From the NCBI RefSeq assembly GCF_004364775.1, contig NZ_SOAL01000007.1, forward strand, positions 1 to 64,000: DNA of 64,000 nucleotides, written 5' to 3'. Every line of letters starts with the position of its first letter. Positions within the stretch are counted from its first letter, which is position 1. This document shows, piece by piece, positions 54,901 to 64,000 of the stretch. Under the pieces are notes generated by a model. It was not told where the DNA came from, did no database searches, and worked only from the letters and a program-made list of their open reading frames with translations. Made by a program: the position numbers and the translations under genes. The stretch is from Comamonas sp. JUb58 (GTDB lineage Bacteria; Pseudomonadota; Gammaproteobacteria; Burkholderiales; Burkholderiaceae_C).

Positions 54901-55596
54901 TCAGGGGATCAGCAAACCGCGCTGCACGGCCGGACGCTGCAGCCAGTGGCTGAGCACGCGGCTGACTTCGGGGTACTGGCCCCAGCCGATCAGGGCCTCG
55001 GCGTTGTAGCGCACGATCATGTTGCGGATCCAGGGGAAGATGGCCATATCGGCAATCGTGTAGGTGTCGCCGGCCACCCATTCCTTGCCGGCCAGGTGCT
55101 TGTTCAGCACGGTCAGCAGGCGCTTGGATTCGTCCACATAGCGGGTCAGGGGGCGCTTGTCCTCAAAATCCTTGCCGGCAAAGATGTTGAAGAAACCGAC
55201 CTGGCCAAACATCGGGCCGATGCCGCCCATCTGGAACATCAGCCACTGCAGGGTCTCGTAGCGCTTGACGGGATCCTGCGGCAGGAACATGCCGGTCTTC
55301 TCGGCCAGGTAGACCATGATGGCGCCGGACTCGAACAGTGCAATCGCTTGGCCGCCCGGGCCATTGGGGTCGATGATGGCCGGGATCTTGTTGTTCGGGA
55401 AGGTGCCGACAAACTCGGGCGAGGTCTGGTCATTGCTCTCGAAGCTGATCTTGTGCACTTCATAGGGCATGCCCAGTTCTTCGAGCAGGATGGAGACCTT
55501 GACGCCATTGGGCGTGGGCAGCGAATACAGCTGCAGCAGATCAGGCCGGGTGGCCGGCCATTTGCGGGTGATACTGAAATCGGCAAGGGTGCTCAT
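54901..55596 (-). CDS. Glutathione S-transferase family protein (YghU/YfcG-like)
   Basis: The 231 residues have a thioredoxin-fold N-terminal domain (YSLPTPNGVKVSILLEELG, the cis-Pro region NNKIPAIID and ESGAIMVYLAEK) and an all-helical C-terminus (YTIADMAIFPWIRN). The N-terminal Thr-Pro-Asn stretch is that of glutathione-dependent disulfide-bond oxidoreductases. GGAGAG seven bases before the chosen ATG fixes the start over another five codons upstream. Confidence 0.93.
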   Translation of the reverse strand: MSTLADFSITRKWPATRPDLLQLYSLPTPNGVKVSILLEELGMPYEVHKISFESNDQTSPEFVGTFPNNKIPAIIDPNGPGGQAIALFESGAIMVYLAEKTGMFLPQDPVKRYETLQWLMFQMGGIGPMFGQVGFFNIFAGKDFEDKRPLTRYVDESKRLLTVLNKHLAGKEWVAGDTYTIADMAIFPWIRNMIVRYNAEALIGWGQYPEVSRVLSHWLQRPAVQRGLLIP

Positions 55597-55683
55597 GAGG
55601 GATCTCTCCAAACAATAGGCAGGCGGCTTGCAGGTGTGCGCCTTGCCAGCAGCATAAAGCAGATTGGGCGCAGGCCTGTCGGC

Positions 55684-56244
55684 CTACTTCTCGTCCTTGG
55701 GCTTCACAAATTCGATGCGCAGGCCCTCGGCGGTCACCTTGAAGGTGGCCGGCAGCTCGGCGGCCTTGTCCAGGCGGTCCAGGTCCTCCTGGCGCAAGGT
55801 GTGTACCACCACATCCTCCATCGCATGCTCGGCCGCGCGCGGCGCATAGGCATGCAGCATCACCTCCATCGCCTCGGGCAGGCCGTTCATCTGCAGCGAC
55901 TTCACCTGCACCTGGGTGGCGCGCAGGCTGTGGTCGGCCGGCGAATAGCGCAGTGCAAAGTCCAGCACCATGGTGCCGTCCAGGCGGTGGGGCAGCACCT
56001 TGCCAGACATGTCGGCGCTCATCGTCGCCTGGATGCGGTTGCTCTCGGGCAGCAGCTGCAGGCTGGGGGCCTGCACATCAAGCTGCAGAAAGCCAAGCAG
56101 TGGATAAGAGCGGGGGAAGGACTTGGCCACGATGGTCTGCAGCTCGGCGGCAGACAGGGTGTAACTGGGAGGGGCAAGCAGGGAGCAGGCGGCCAGCATG
56201 CTGGCGGCAAACAGGCTGGAGGCCAAAAAAAGGCGGCGGCGCAT
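55684..56244 (-). CDS. DUF1439 (YceB-like) lipoprotein
   Basis: The 186 residues begin with a lipoprotein signal (MRRRLFLASSLFAASMLAAC, lipobox LAAC, lipidated Cys20), then a beta-rich fold with YTLSAAELQTIVAKSFPRSYPL and the DUF1439 pattern of YceB. The frame is open further upstream, but the signal peptide sets the start. It is probably an outer-membrane or periplasmic lipoprotein of unknown role. An inverted repeat is just upstream. Confidence 0.88.
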   Translation of the reverse strand: MRRRLFLASSLFAASMLAACSLLAPPSYTLSAAELQTIVAKSFPRSYPLLGFLQLDVQAPSLQLLPESNRIQATMSADMSGKVLPHRLDGTMVLDFALRYSPADHSLRATQVQVKSLQMNGLPEAMEVMLHAYAPRAAEHAMEDVVVHTLRQEDLDRLDKAAELPATFKVTAEGLRIEFVKPKDEK

Positions 56245-56287
56245 AGGGGTTGGAAAGCGTATTGGCAGGTGGCGGGTGGATGCGCAT

Positions 56288-56310
56288 CGTACCGATCTGG
56301 GTGCGGTACG
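56288..56310. repeat. Inverted repeat upstream of the DUF1439 gene
   Basis: Seven-base arms CGTACCG / CGGTACG with a nine-base spacer. It could be an operator or a 5' leader hairpin for the lipoprotein gene. Confidence 0.5.
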
Positions 56311-56361
56311 TGTGCTGGATTTTCCCACCCGCAGGGATCGCATTGTTGCGCAGCTTGCATA

Positions 56362-56386
56362 ACATTGTGTGCTGCACGAACAATGT
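56362..56386. promoter_or_regulatory. Candidate operator upstream of the peptide transporter operon
   Basis: Inverted repeat ACATTGT-N11-ACAATGT in the gap before the first binding-protein gene, with an inner partly symmetric GTGCTGCAC. Spaced like a dimeric regulator site. No adjacent regulator gene points to its owner. Confidence 0.45.
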
Positions 56387-56593
56387 CAGGTAAAGATGGC
56401 CCATCTCCTTGTTTTATTGGGGTAAATGCCCACTTTTCGCGGGCCGCGTGAGCGTGAGCCGATGTAATTTTCGTGTGAGAATTCGCAGGCTTTCCGGCTG
56501 CGGATGATGGCGCGCGCTGGTGCACCAACGTCCTGCCTCCCGGTTCGAAAGCGCTGCATCCATGCAGTGCCAGCCAAGATCCCAAGGACAGAC

Positions 56594-58207
56594 ATGAATT
56601 TCGCATTGAACAAGCGCGCCCTGGCGCTGGTGGGTGCCTCGCTCATTGGCGCCGCCCACGCCCAACACCTGACCATTGCCCTGGCCTCCGAGCCGACAGC
56701 GGCCGATCCCCACTACCACAAGATGACGACGAACGACTCGTTCTCGGCGCATGTCTATGACTCGCTGGTGGGCCGTACTGCCAACATGGAGCTGGTGCCT
56801 TCGCTGGCCACCTCGTGGAAGAACCTGGACGACCTGACCTGGGAGTTCAAGCTGCGCAAGGATGTGAAGTTCTCCAACGGCGCGCCCTTCACCTCGCAGG
56901 ACGTGCTGTTCACCATCTGCCGCACCTTGAACAACGAGACCAATGTCTCGCAGTCGTACATGGATACGACCAAGCTGATCACCGACGTGCAGACCCCCGA
57001 TGACCTGACCGTGATCGTCAAGACCGCCGAGCCTGTGCCGCTGATCCCGGCCGAGTTTGCGCGCAACCTGCCCATCATCTCCAGCAGCATCATCAAGCAC
57101 GACAAGCTCAAGTTCGCGCCCAAGGAAGGCTGCGGCTACAAGGGCCCCTGGCCCACGGTGGCCGATTTCAACAGCGGCAAGATGGCTATTGGCACCGGCC
57201 CGTTCAAGCTCAAGTCCTATGTGAAGGGCAATGCCATCACCCTGGAGCGCAATGACGGCTACTGGGGCCCCAAGCCTGCATGGCAGACCGTCAAGATGGT
57301 GGCCGTGCCCAATGCCGGCCCCCGCCTGACCGGCCTGATGTCTGGTGACTACGACCTGATCGAGAACCCGGCCGCCCGCGACCTGGCCCGCATCAAGGAA
57401 GACAAGAAGCTGGCCTTTGTCGCCACGCCATCCACCCGCCTGGTGTTCTTCCAGCCCGACATTGGCCGCGACAAGTCGCCCTTTGTGACCGCCCCTGATG
57501 GCAAGAACCCGCTGCAGGACCTGCGCGTGCGCAAGGCCATCAACATGGCCATCGACCGCAAGGCCATCGTGCAGCGCCTGATGGACGGCATGGCCACCCC
57601 CGCCTACCAGTACATGCCCGATGGCATGTTTGGCAGCGTGAAGGCCCCCGAGATCAAGTTCGATCCCGAAGGCGCCAAGAGGCTGCTGGCCGAAGCTGGC
57701 TACCCCAACGGCTTCGAGATGACCCTGTCGTCGACCAACGACCGTTACATGAACGATGCGCAGATCTCGCAAGCCGTGGCGCAGTACCTGACCCGCATCG
57801 GCATCAAGACCAAGGTCGATGCGATGACCGCCTCCATCTACTTCCCCAAGCGCGCCAAGCGTGAGTTCAGCTTCCCGATGGGTGGCTGGCCTTCGGAGAA
57901 CGGCGAAGCCTCGGGCCTGTTCCAGCTGTGGGTGGCCAGCACCGATTCGCCCAAGGGCCTGGGCACCAGCAACTACGGCGCGTTCAGCAATGCCGATTTC
58001 GACAAGGTCTACATCCCGGCAGCCAAGACGGTGGACTCTGCCAAGCGCAAGGCCATGCTGGAGCAAGCCACCCAGATCGCACTGGACAACGTGCCGCTGA
58101 TCCCGCTGCACTTTGAAAGCAGCATCTGGGCTTTCAAGAAAGAGCTGAGCTACGAAGGCCGCCGCGACCAGTACACGCTGGCGACGTCGGTCAAGCCCGC
58201 CAAGTAA
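56594..58207 (+). CDS. Peptide ABC transporter substrate-binding protein (first tandem copy)
   Basis: Periplasmic SBP_bac_5 protein of 537 residues. Signal peptide (ALALVGASLIGAAHA), then QHLTIALASEPTAADPHYHKMTTND. Family blocks KFSNGAPFTSQDVLFT, ATPSTRLVFFQPDIGRD and KAINMAIDRKAIVQRLMDG are clear. AAGGACAGAC precedes the ATG. The product is strikingly similar to the next gene (same blocks, same C-terminal SYEGRRDQYTLA), so they are a tandem duplication. Both probably feed the permease encoded downstream with different ligand preference. Confidence 0.93.
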   Translation: MNFALNKRALALVGASLIGAAHAQHLTIALASEPTAADPHYHKMTTNDSFSAHVYDSLVGRTANMELVPSLATSWKNLDDLTWEFKLRKDVKFSNGAPFTSQDVLFTICRTLNNETNVSQSYMDTTKLITDVQTPDDLTVIVKTAEPVPLIPAEFARNLPIISSSIIKHDKLKFAPKEGCGYKGPWPTVADFNSGKMAIGTGPFKLKSYVKGNAITLERNDGYWGPKPAWQTVKMVAVPNAGPRLTGLMSGDYDLIENPAARDLARIKEDKKLAFVATPSTRLVFFQPDIGRDKSPFVTAPDGKNPLQDLRVRKAINMAIDRKAIVQRLMDGMATPAYQYMPDGMFGSVKAPEIKFDPEGAKRLLAEAGYPNGFEMTLSSTNDRYMNDAQISQAVAQYLTRIGIKTKVDAMTASIYFPKRAKREFSFPMGGWPSENGEASGLFQLWVASTDSPKGLGTSNYGAFSNADFDKVYIPAAKTVDSAKRKAMLEQATQIALDNVPLIPLHFESSIWAFKKELSYEGRRDQYTLATSVKPAK

Positions 58208-58224
58208 GCAAGGCGCTTGCGGCA

Positions 58225-58258
58225 GCCGGGGTCTTAGAACAGGTTCTTGCACCCCGGC
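58225..58258 (+). repeat. Hairpin between the two binding-protein genes
   Basis: Eight-base-pair stem GCCGGGGT / ACCCCGGC with an inner GAAC/GTTC helix. It lacks a T run. It could stabilise the first message or weaken read-through into the second. Confidence 0.6.
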
Positions 58259-58333
58259 GTGGGCGATGAGGAATAGGTAGTGGCACGGCACTTGCATTGC
58301 CCTACGAGGCTTTTAACCAAGGAGGAACGACCT

Positions 58334-59965
58334 GTGTCTATCAAGAAGATCTCGCGCCGCACACCCTTGTCGCTGGCCAGCCTGGCTGCGTTGGCCCTGC
58401 CTGCGGGCATGGCTGCCGCCCAGTCGCTGACCATCGGCCTCGCCTCCGAGCCCACCGCCGCTGACCCGCATTACCACAAGGTCACCACCAACGACGCGTT
58501 CTCGGCCCATATCTTCGAGTCGCTGATCAACCGCAACGCGCAGATGGAGCTGATCCCGGGGCTGGCCCAGTCCTGGCGCGCCGTCGATGACAACACCTGG
58601 GAGCTGAAGCTGCGCCAGGGCGTGAAGTTCTCCAATGGCGAGCCCTTCACCTCCAAGGATGTGCTGTTCACCTTGTGCCGCGTGCTGAACAACGAGACCA
58701 ATGTCTCACGCTCCTACATGGAGCCGGCTCAGAGCTTCAGCGATGTGCAGACGCCCGATGACTACACCGTCATCATCAAGAGCGAGCGGCCCATCCCGAC
58801 GATGCCCAATGAGCTGGCGCGTTCGCTGCCCATCATCTGGAGCGGCATCGCCAAGTTCGACAAGCTGCGCTTTGCGCCCAAGGAAGGCTGCGGCGTCACC
58901 TCGCCCTGGCCCACGGTGGCCGATTTCAACACCGGCAAGCTGTCCATCGGCACGGGCCCTTACAAGCTCAAGTCCTATGTCAAGGGCACCGGTATCGAGA
59001 TGGAGCGCAACGAAGGCTACTGGGGCAGCAAGCCGCACTGGAAGACCGTCAAGATGGTGCCCGTGCCCAATGCCGGCCCGCGCCTGACGGGCCTGATGTC
59101 CGGGGACTACGACATCATCGAAAGCCCCGCTGCGCGCGACCTGCCGCGCATCAAGGACAACAGCAAGCTCGACTTTGTGGCCACGCCGTCCACCCGGCTG
59201 ATCTTCTTCCAGCCGGATGCCGGCCGCGCACAAAGCCCGTTTGCCAAGGCCGCCGATGGCAAGAACCCGCTGCAGGACCTGCGCGTGCGCCAGGCCATCA
59301 ACATGGCCATTGACCGCAAGGCCATCGTGCAACGGCTGATGGATGGCATGGCCACCGTCGCCAACCAGTACATGCCCACGGGCATGTTCGGCAGCCTCGA
59401 CAAGCCCACCGAGATCAAGTTCGATCCCGAAGCCGCCAAGAAGCTGCTGGCCGAGGCCGGCTACCCGCAAGGCTTTGAGCTGACCCTGACCACCACCAAT
59501 GACCGCTACATCAACGACGGCCAGATCGCGCAGGCGGTGGCCCAGTACCTGACCCGCATCGGCATCAAGACCACGGTGGATGCACAGGCGGCAGCCATCT
59601 ATTTCCCCAAGCGCGCCAAGCGCGAGTTCAGCTTTGCGATGGGCGGCTGGCCATCGGAGAACGGCGAGGCCTCGGGCCTGTTCCAGTACTGGGTGGCCAC
59701 TACCGACAAGGACAAGGGCCTGGGCACCAGCAACTATGGCGGCTTTAGCCTGCCCGCGTTTGACCAGGTGTTTGTGCCGGCCATGTCGCAGATGGACGCG
59801 AACGCGCGCAAGGCCGCCTACCAGCAGGCCACGCAGATTGCGCTGGCCAATGTACCCCTGATTCCGCTGCACTTCGAGAGCAGCATCTGGGCATTCAAGA
59901 AAGGGTTGAGCTACGAAGGCCGACGCGACCAGTACACGCTGGCCATGTCGGTCAAACCGAAATAG
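58334..59965 (+). CDS. Peptide ABC transporter substrate-binding protein (second tandem copy)
   Basis: Close paralogue of the preceding gene, 543 residues, SBP_bac_5 family. It starts with GTG, shown by GGAGG about 8 bases before it, since no ATG is in frame at the right place. Signal peptide (LASLAALALPAGMAAAQ) then SLTIGLASEPTAADPHYHKVTTND. Shared blocks include FAPKEGCG and FPKRAKREFSFAMGGWPSENGEASGLF. Differences are spread over the length, as expected of an older duplication. Confidence 0.92.
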   Translation: MSIKKISRRTPLSLASLAALALPAGMAAAQSLTIGLASEPTAADPHYHKVTTNDAFSAHIFESLINRNAQMELIPGLAQSWRAVDDNTWELKLRQGVKFSNGEPFTSKDVLFTLCRVLNNETNVSRSYMEPAQSFSDVQTPDDYTVIIKSERPIPTMPNELARSLPIIWSGIAKFDKLRFAPKEGCGVTSPWPTVADFNTGKLSIGTGPYKLKSYVKGTGIEMERNEGYWGSKPHWKTVKMVPVPNAGPRLTGLMSGDYDIIESPAARDLPRIKDNSKLDFVATPSTRLIFFQPDAGRAQSPFAKAADGKNPLQDLRVRQAINMAIDRKAIVQRLMDGMATVANQYMPTGMFGSLDKPTEIKFDPEAAKKLLAEAGYPQGFELTLTTTNDRYINDGQIAQAVAQYLTRIGIKTTVDAQAAAIYFPKRAKREFSFAMGGWPSENGEASGLFQYWVATTDKDKGLGTSNYGGFSLPAFDQVFVPAMSQMDANARKAAYQQATQIALANVPLIPLHFESSIWAFKKGLSYEGRRDQYTLAMSVKPK

Positions 59966-60007
59966 CAAGCTGATGCCACACCGGGCGCAAGACAGGCCCG
60001 GTCCCTG

Positions 60008-60048
60008 GCATGGCCCGCATCCAGCTCCAGTGGTGGGGCCATGCGGGC
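60008..60048 (+). terminator. Switching hairpin or attenuator between binding-protein and permease genes
   Basis: Two mutually exclusive stems share bases: GCATGGCCC / GGGCCATGC and GCCCGCAT / ATGCGGGC, the latter followed by a T-rich stretch. Either would slow polymerase, lowering permease output compared with binding protein. Alternative pairing could be conditional. Confidence 0.5.
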
Positions 60049-60143
60049 TTTGTGATTTTGTACGCCCCACGATGAAAAGACTCCACAGAGGGCGACAACC
60101 ATGCAGGTGACAGCGCATGGCATTCTAATTTTGAGGACGTAAT

Positions 60144-61118
60144 GTGATCGTCTATATCCTGCGCCGCATGGTGCAAAGTTTTCTGGTGCTGCTGGCGGTC
60201 TCGCTGGTGGTGTTCATGGCGGTCTACGCGGTGGGCGACCCCATCGAGCTGCTGGTGAGCGCCGAGGCCAGCGATGCAGACCGCCAGGCGATGATCAAGC
60301 GCCTGGGGCTGGACCTGCCGGTCTGGCTGCAGTACTGGAGTTTTCTGACCCGCGCCTTCCAGGGCGACCTGGGCACCTCTTTTGTGCATGGCATCCCCGC
60401 GATCGAGCTGATCGTGCAGCGCTTTCCCGCGACCTTCGAGCTGGTCGTGGTCGCCATTGGGCTGACCTGCCTGATCGGCATTCCGCTGGGCTTGGTGGCC
60501 GGCCTCTTCAACGACAAGCCGCTGGGCCGCAGCCTGATGGGTGGCTCGGTGCTGGGCTTTTCGCTGCCCAACTTCTGGCAGGGCATGATGCTGATCCTGA
60601 TGTTCGCCGTCTGGCTGCAATGGCTGCCGTCGTCGGGCCGGGGTGACACGGTCAATGTGCTGGGCGTGCCGCTGTCGCTGTTCACTGCCGATGGCTGGAG
60701 CCATGTGATGCTGCCGGCCATCAACCTGGCGCTGGGCAATATCGCGCTGGTGCTGCGGCTTACCGCCACCGGCGTGATGGAGGCCAAGACCCAGGAGTAT
60801 GTGAAGTTCGCGCGCGCCAAGGGCATCAGCGAGCGCCGCATCCTGACCCGCCACATCCTGCGCAACATCCTCATCCCCGTGGTCACCGTGATCGGCATGG
60901 AGTTCGGCACCCTGATCGCCTACTCGACCATCACCGAGACCGTGTTCGCCTGGCCCGGCATGGGCAAGCTTTTGATTGACAGCATCTACAAGCTCGACCG
61001 CCCGGTGGTGGTGGCCTATGTGATGCTGGTCACCTTCATCTTCGTGATGATCAACCTCTTGGTGGACCTGGCCTATGCCGTGCTGGATCCGCGCGTACAG
61101 CTGCAGGAGGCCCAATGA
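60144..61118 (+). CDS. Peptide ABC transporter permease, DppB-like
   Basis: Inner-membrane permease of 324 residues with a GTG start preceded by GAGGACG. It has the N-terminal anchor MIVYILRRMVQSFLVLLAVSLVVF and the EAA loop KFARAKGISERRILTRHILRN; six membrane segments. Its stop overlaps the next permease start (ATGA). Confidence 0.94.
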   Translation: MIVYILRRMVQSFLVLLAVSLVVFMAVYAVGDPIELLVSAEASDADRQAMIKRLGLDLPVWLQYWSFLTRAFQGDLGTSFVHGIPAIELIVQRFPATFELVVVAIGLTCLIGIPLGLVAGLFNDKPLGRSLMGGSVLGFSLPNFWQGMMLILMFAVWLQWLPSSGRGDTVNVLGVPLSLFTADGWSHVMLPAINLALGNIALVLRLTATGVMEAKTQEYVKFARAKGISERRILTRHILRNILIPVVTVIGMEFGTLIAYSTITETVFAWPGMGKLLIDSIYKLDRPVVVAYVMLVTFIFVMINLLVDLAYAVLDPRVQLQEAQ

Positions 61119-62044
61119 TGCAGCCCGATAAATCCCTGATGACCATCGATCCCAGCAAGCGGGCCCAGCCCCTGCAAGACACGCCCCAGCGGCGTGCCAT
61201 TCTGAAGAAACTGCGCAGCAAGCCCTCCGTCAAAGGTGCGGTGATTGCCCTCGTGCTGCTGCTGGCCGTGGTGCTGCTGGCGCCGTTTCTGTCGCCACAA
61301 AACCCCTATGACCTGGGCGCGCTCGACCTGATGGACGGCCGCCTCAAGCCGGTATCCGAAGCCGCTTCGGGCATGACCTACTGGCTGGGCACCGACGACC
61401 AGGGCCGCGACATGCTCTCGGCCATCCTGCATGGCCTGCGCATCAGCCTGATGGTGGGCCTGAGCGCCGTGGTGCTCGCCACCATCATCGGCAGCCTGGT
61501 GGGCCTGGTTGCGGCCTATTTTGGCGGCTGGGTCGATACGGTGCTGATGCGCATCGTCGACTTCATCCTCGGCTTTCCGACCATCCTGGTGGCGCTGGTG
61601 CTGCTGGCCATTCTGGGCCGGGGGGTGGACAAGGTGGTGATCGCCATCGTGCTGGTGCAGTGGGCGCATTACGCGCGCATCATGCGCGGCCGTGCCCTGC
61701 AGGAGCGCAAGAAGGAATACATCGAGGCGGCCAAGAACCTGGGCTTCCCCGGCTGGCGCATCATGACGCGCCACCTGCTGCCCAACTGCATGGGCCCGGT
61801 GATGGTGTTTGCCACCATCCAGATTGCCAATGCCATCGTGCTCGAAGCCACCCTGTCCTTCCTGGGCGTGGGTGTGCCGATTACCGAACCCTCCCTGGGC
61901 CTGCTGATTGCCAACGGCTTTCAGTACCTGATGTCGGGTGACTACTGGATCAGCATGTTCCCCGGCCTGGCGCTGCTGGCCCTGATCCTGTCGATCAACC
62001 TGATCGGCGACCGCCTGCGTGAAGCTCTGGACCCGAGGAAGTAA
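61115..62044 (+). CDS. Peptide ABC transporter permease, DppC-like
   Basis: 309 residues with the DppC-type N-terminal cytoplasmic extension, a segment GAVIALVLLLAVVLLAPFLS, the LGTDDQGRDMLSAILHGLR motif and EAA loop EAAKNLGFPGWRIMTRHLLPN. It overlaps dppB by 4 bases and dppD by one base, so all permease and ATPase genes are coupled. Confidence 0.94.
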   Translation: MMQPDKSLMTIDPSKRAQPLQDTPQRRAILKKLRSKPSVKGAVIALVLLLAVVLLAPFLSPQNPYDLGALDLMDGRLKPVSEAASGMTYWLGTDDQGRDMLSAILHGLRISLMVGLSAVVLATIIGSLVGLVAAYFGGWVDTVLMRIVDFILGFPTILVALVLLAILGRGVDKVVIAIVLVQWAHYARIMRGRALQERKKEYIEAAKNLGFPGWRIMTRHLLPNCMGPVMVFATIQIANAIVLEATLSFLGVGVPITEPSLGLLIANGFQYLMSGDYWISMFPGLALLALILSINLIGDRLREALDPRK

Positions 62045-63017
62045 TGACTATCCCTTTGCTTGAAGTACAAGATCTGCAGACGGTGTTCCACACCGAAGAG
62101 GGCGCCTGGCCCGCCGTCAGCGACATCGATATCCGCTTGGAGGCGGGTGAAATTCTGGGCCTGGTCGGTGAATCCGGCTCGGGCAAATCGGTCACCGGCT
62201 TCTCCATCTTCGGCATGATCGATGCCCCCGGTGAAGTCACCCAGGGCAAGGTGCTGTTCAAGGGCCAGGACCTGCGCGAACTGTCGGCCGAGTCCATGCG
62301 CAAGCTGCGCGGCGACCGCATCGCGATGATCTTCCAGGATCCGCTGATGACGCTCAACCCGGTGCTGCGCATCGAAGAGCAGATGCTCGAAGCCATCGAC
62401 GCGCACCAGAAGCTGCCCAAGGCACAGGCGCTGCAGCGCTGCGTGGAGGCGCTGGCCATGGTCGGCATTCCCGCGCCGGAGAAGCGCCTGCGCAGCTACC
62501 CGCATGAGTTCTCGGGTGGCATGCGCCAGCGCGTGGCGATCGCGATTGCAATGCTCAACCGCCCCGACCTGATCATCTGCGATGAGCCCACGACGGCGCT
62601 GGATGTCACCATCCAGGGCCAGATCCTCTACCGCATGCAGCAGATCTGCCAGGCCCAGGGCACGGCGCTGATCTGGATCACCCACGACCTGGGCGTGATC
62701 GCCGAGCTGGCCGACCGGGTGGCGGTGATGTATGGCGGCCGCATTGTCGAGACCGGCACCGTCGCCGAGGTGCTGGATGCCCCGCGCCACCCCTATACCC
62801 AGGGCCTGCTCAATTCGCTGCCCGCCCAGGCCACGCCGGGCGAGCGGCTCACGCAGATCAACGGCATGGCGCCCAGCCTGTCGGGCCGCGTGCCCGGCTG
62901 CGCCTTTGCGCCGCGCTGCGGCCGCGCCACCCCGCGTTGCGTTGATGAGCAGCCCCCCGTCACTACCATTCCCGGCCGCGCATTCCGCTGCTTTGTACCG
63001 CTGGAGGCACCTGCCGC

Positions 63018-63021
<4 letters not shown>
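62044..63021 (+). CDS. Peptide ABC transporter ATPase, DppD-like
   Basis: 325 residues with Walker [10 protein letters not shown], signature [14 protein letters not shown], Walker [13 protein letters not shown], and the C-terminal oligopeptide/dipeptide transporter extension with Cys-rich [15 protein letters not shown]. The stop overlaps the following ATPase start by 4 bases. Confidence 0.95.

Positions 63022-64000
<979 letters not shown>

Overview
The window looks like chromosomal DNA of a high-GC betaproteobacterium of the family Comamonadaceae, most likely Comamonas or a close relative. The grounds are the replication-origin gene order (gyrB, dnaN, dnaA | rpmH, rnpA, yidD, yidC, mnmE), the codon use, the metX-metW pair, the Bug-type periplasmic receptor, the many ABC solute-binding proteins and the azurin. 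The species call is inference from protein style, not from a search.

Layout. At the left edge is the start of what looks like an IS3-family transposase gene, then the gyrB-dnaN-dnaA block on the minus strand. The probable oriC (two perfect DnaA boxes) separates it from rpmH-rnpA-yidD-yidC on the plus strand. A terminator-flanked peptide-binding protein gene sits between yidC and mnmE. At 12.2-18.4 kb a two-component system faces a Fur-box-preceded siderophore-type ABC importer that ends in an azurin gene. At 18.4-24.7 kb are housekeeping genes: an rRNA-methyltransferase-like protein, a lone cyclic-nucleotide-binding-domain protein, apt, and kdsD-kdsC-lptC followed by an SDR. At 24.7-29.6 kb is a complete FecI/FecR/TonB-receptor surface-signalling iron uptake unit. 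At 29.8-31.2 kb are two tandem glycine-rich RRM proteins.

The next part is rich in RNA regulation. A yybP-ykoY-like manganese riboswitch precedes an UPF0016/GDT1 manganese exporter. putA lacks the DNA-binding domain and faces an Lrp-type regulator. A SAM-II riboswitch followed by a terminator hairpin precedes metX-metW, and the terminator U-tract touches the metX start codon. An M20 peptidase, a Rieske protein, a YkgJ-type Cys-cluster protein and a probable remnant of a GT-C glycosyltransferase follow.

The right third is accessory metabolism. First comes a LysR regulator diverging from an AtuA-like (DUF1446) pair plus an orphan Bug receptor. Then a second LysR regulator, of the kind that controls opine genes, diverges from a nine-gene unit: a PotDABC-type importer, two DadA-like FAD oxidases, a small 2Fe-2S protein, an FAD/NAD protein with a C-terminal 2Fe-2S domain, and a RidA imine deaminase. 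I read this as one pathway that imports an amine, oxidises it to an imine through a multi-subunit dehydrogenase and hydrolyses the imine. The substrate is not identifiable from sequence and this is the most interesting candidate system here. A GST and a DUF1439 lipoprotein follow. The window ends in a peptide ABC importer with two tandemly duplicated binding proteins, whose last ATPase gene runs off the right edge.
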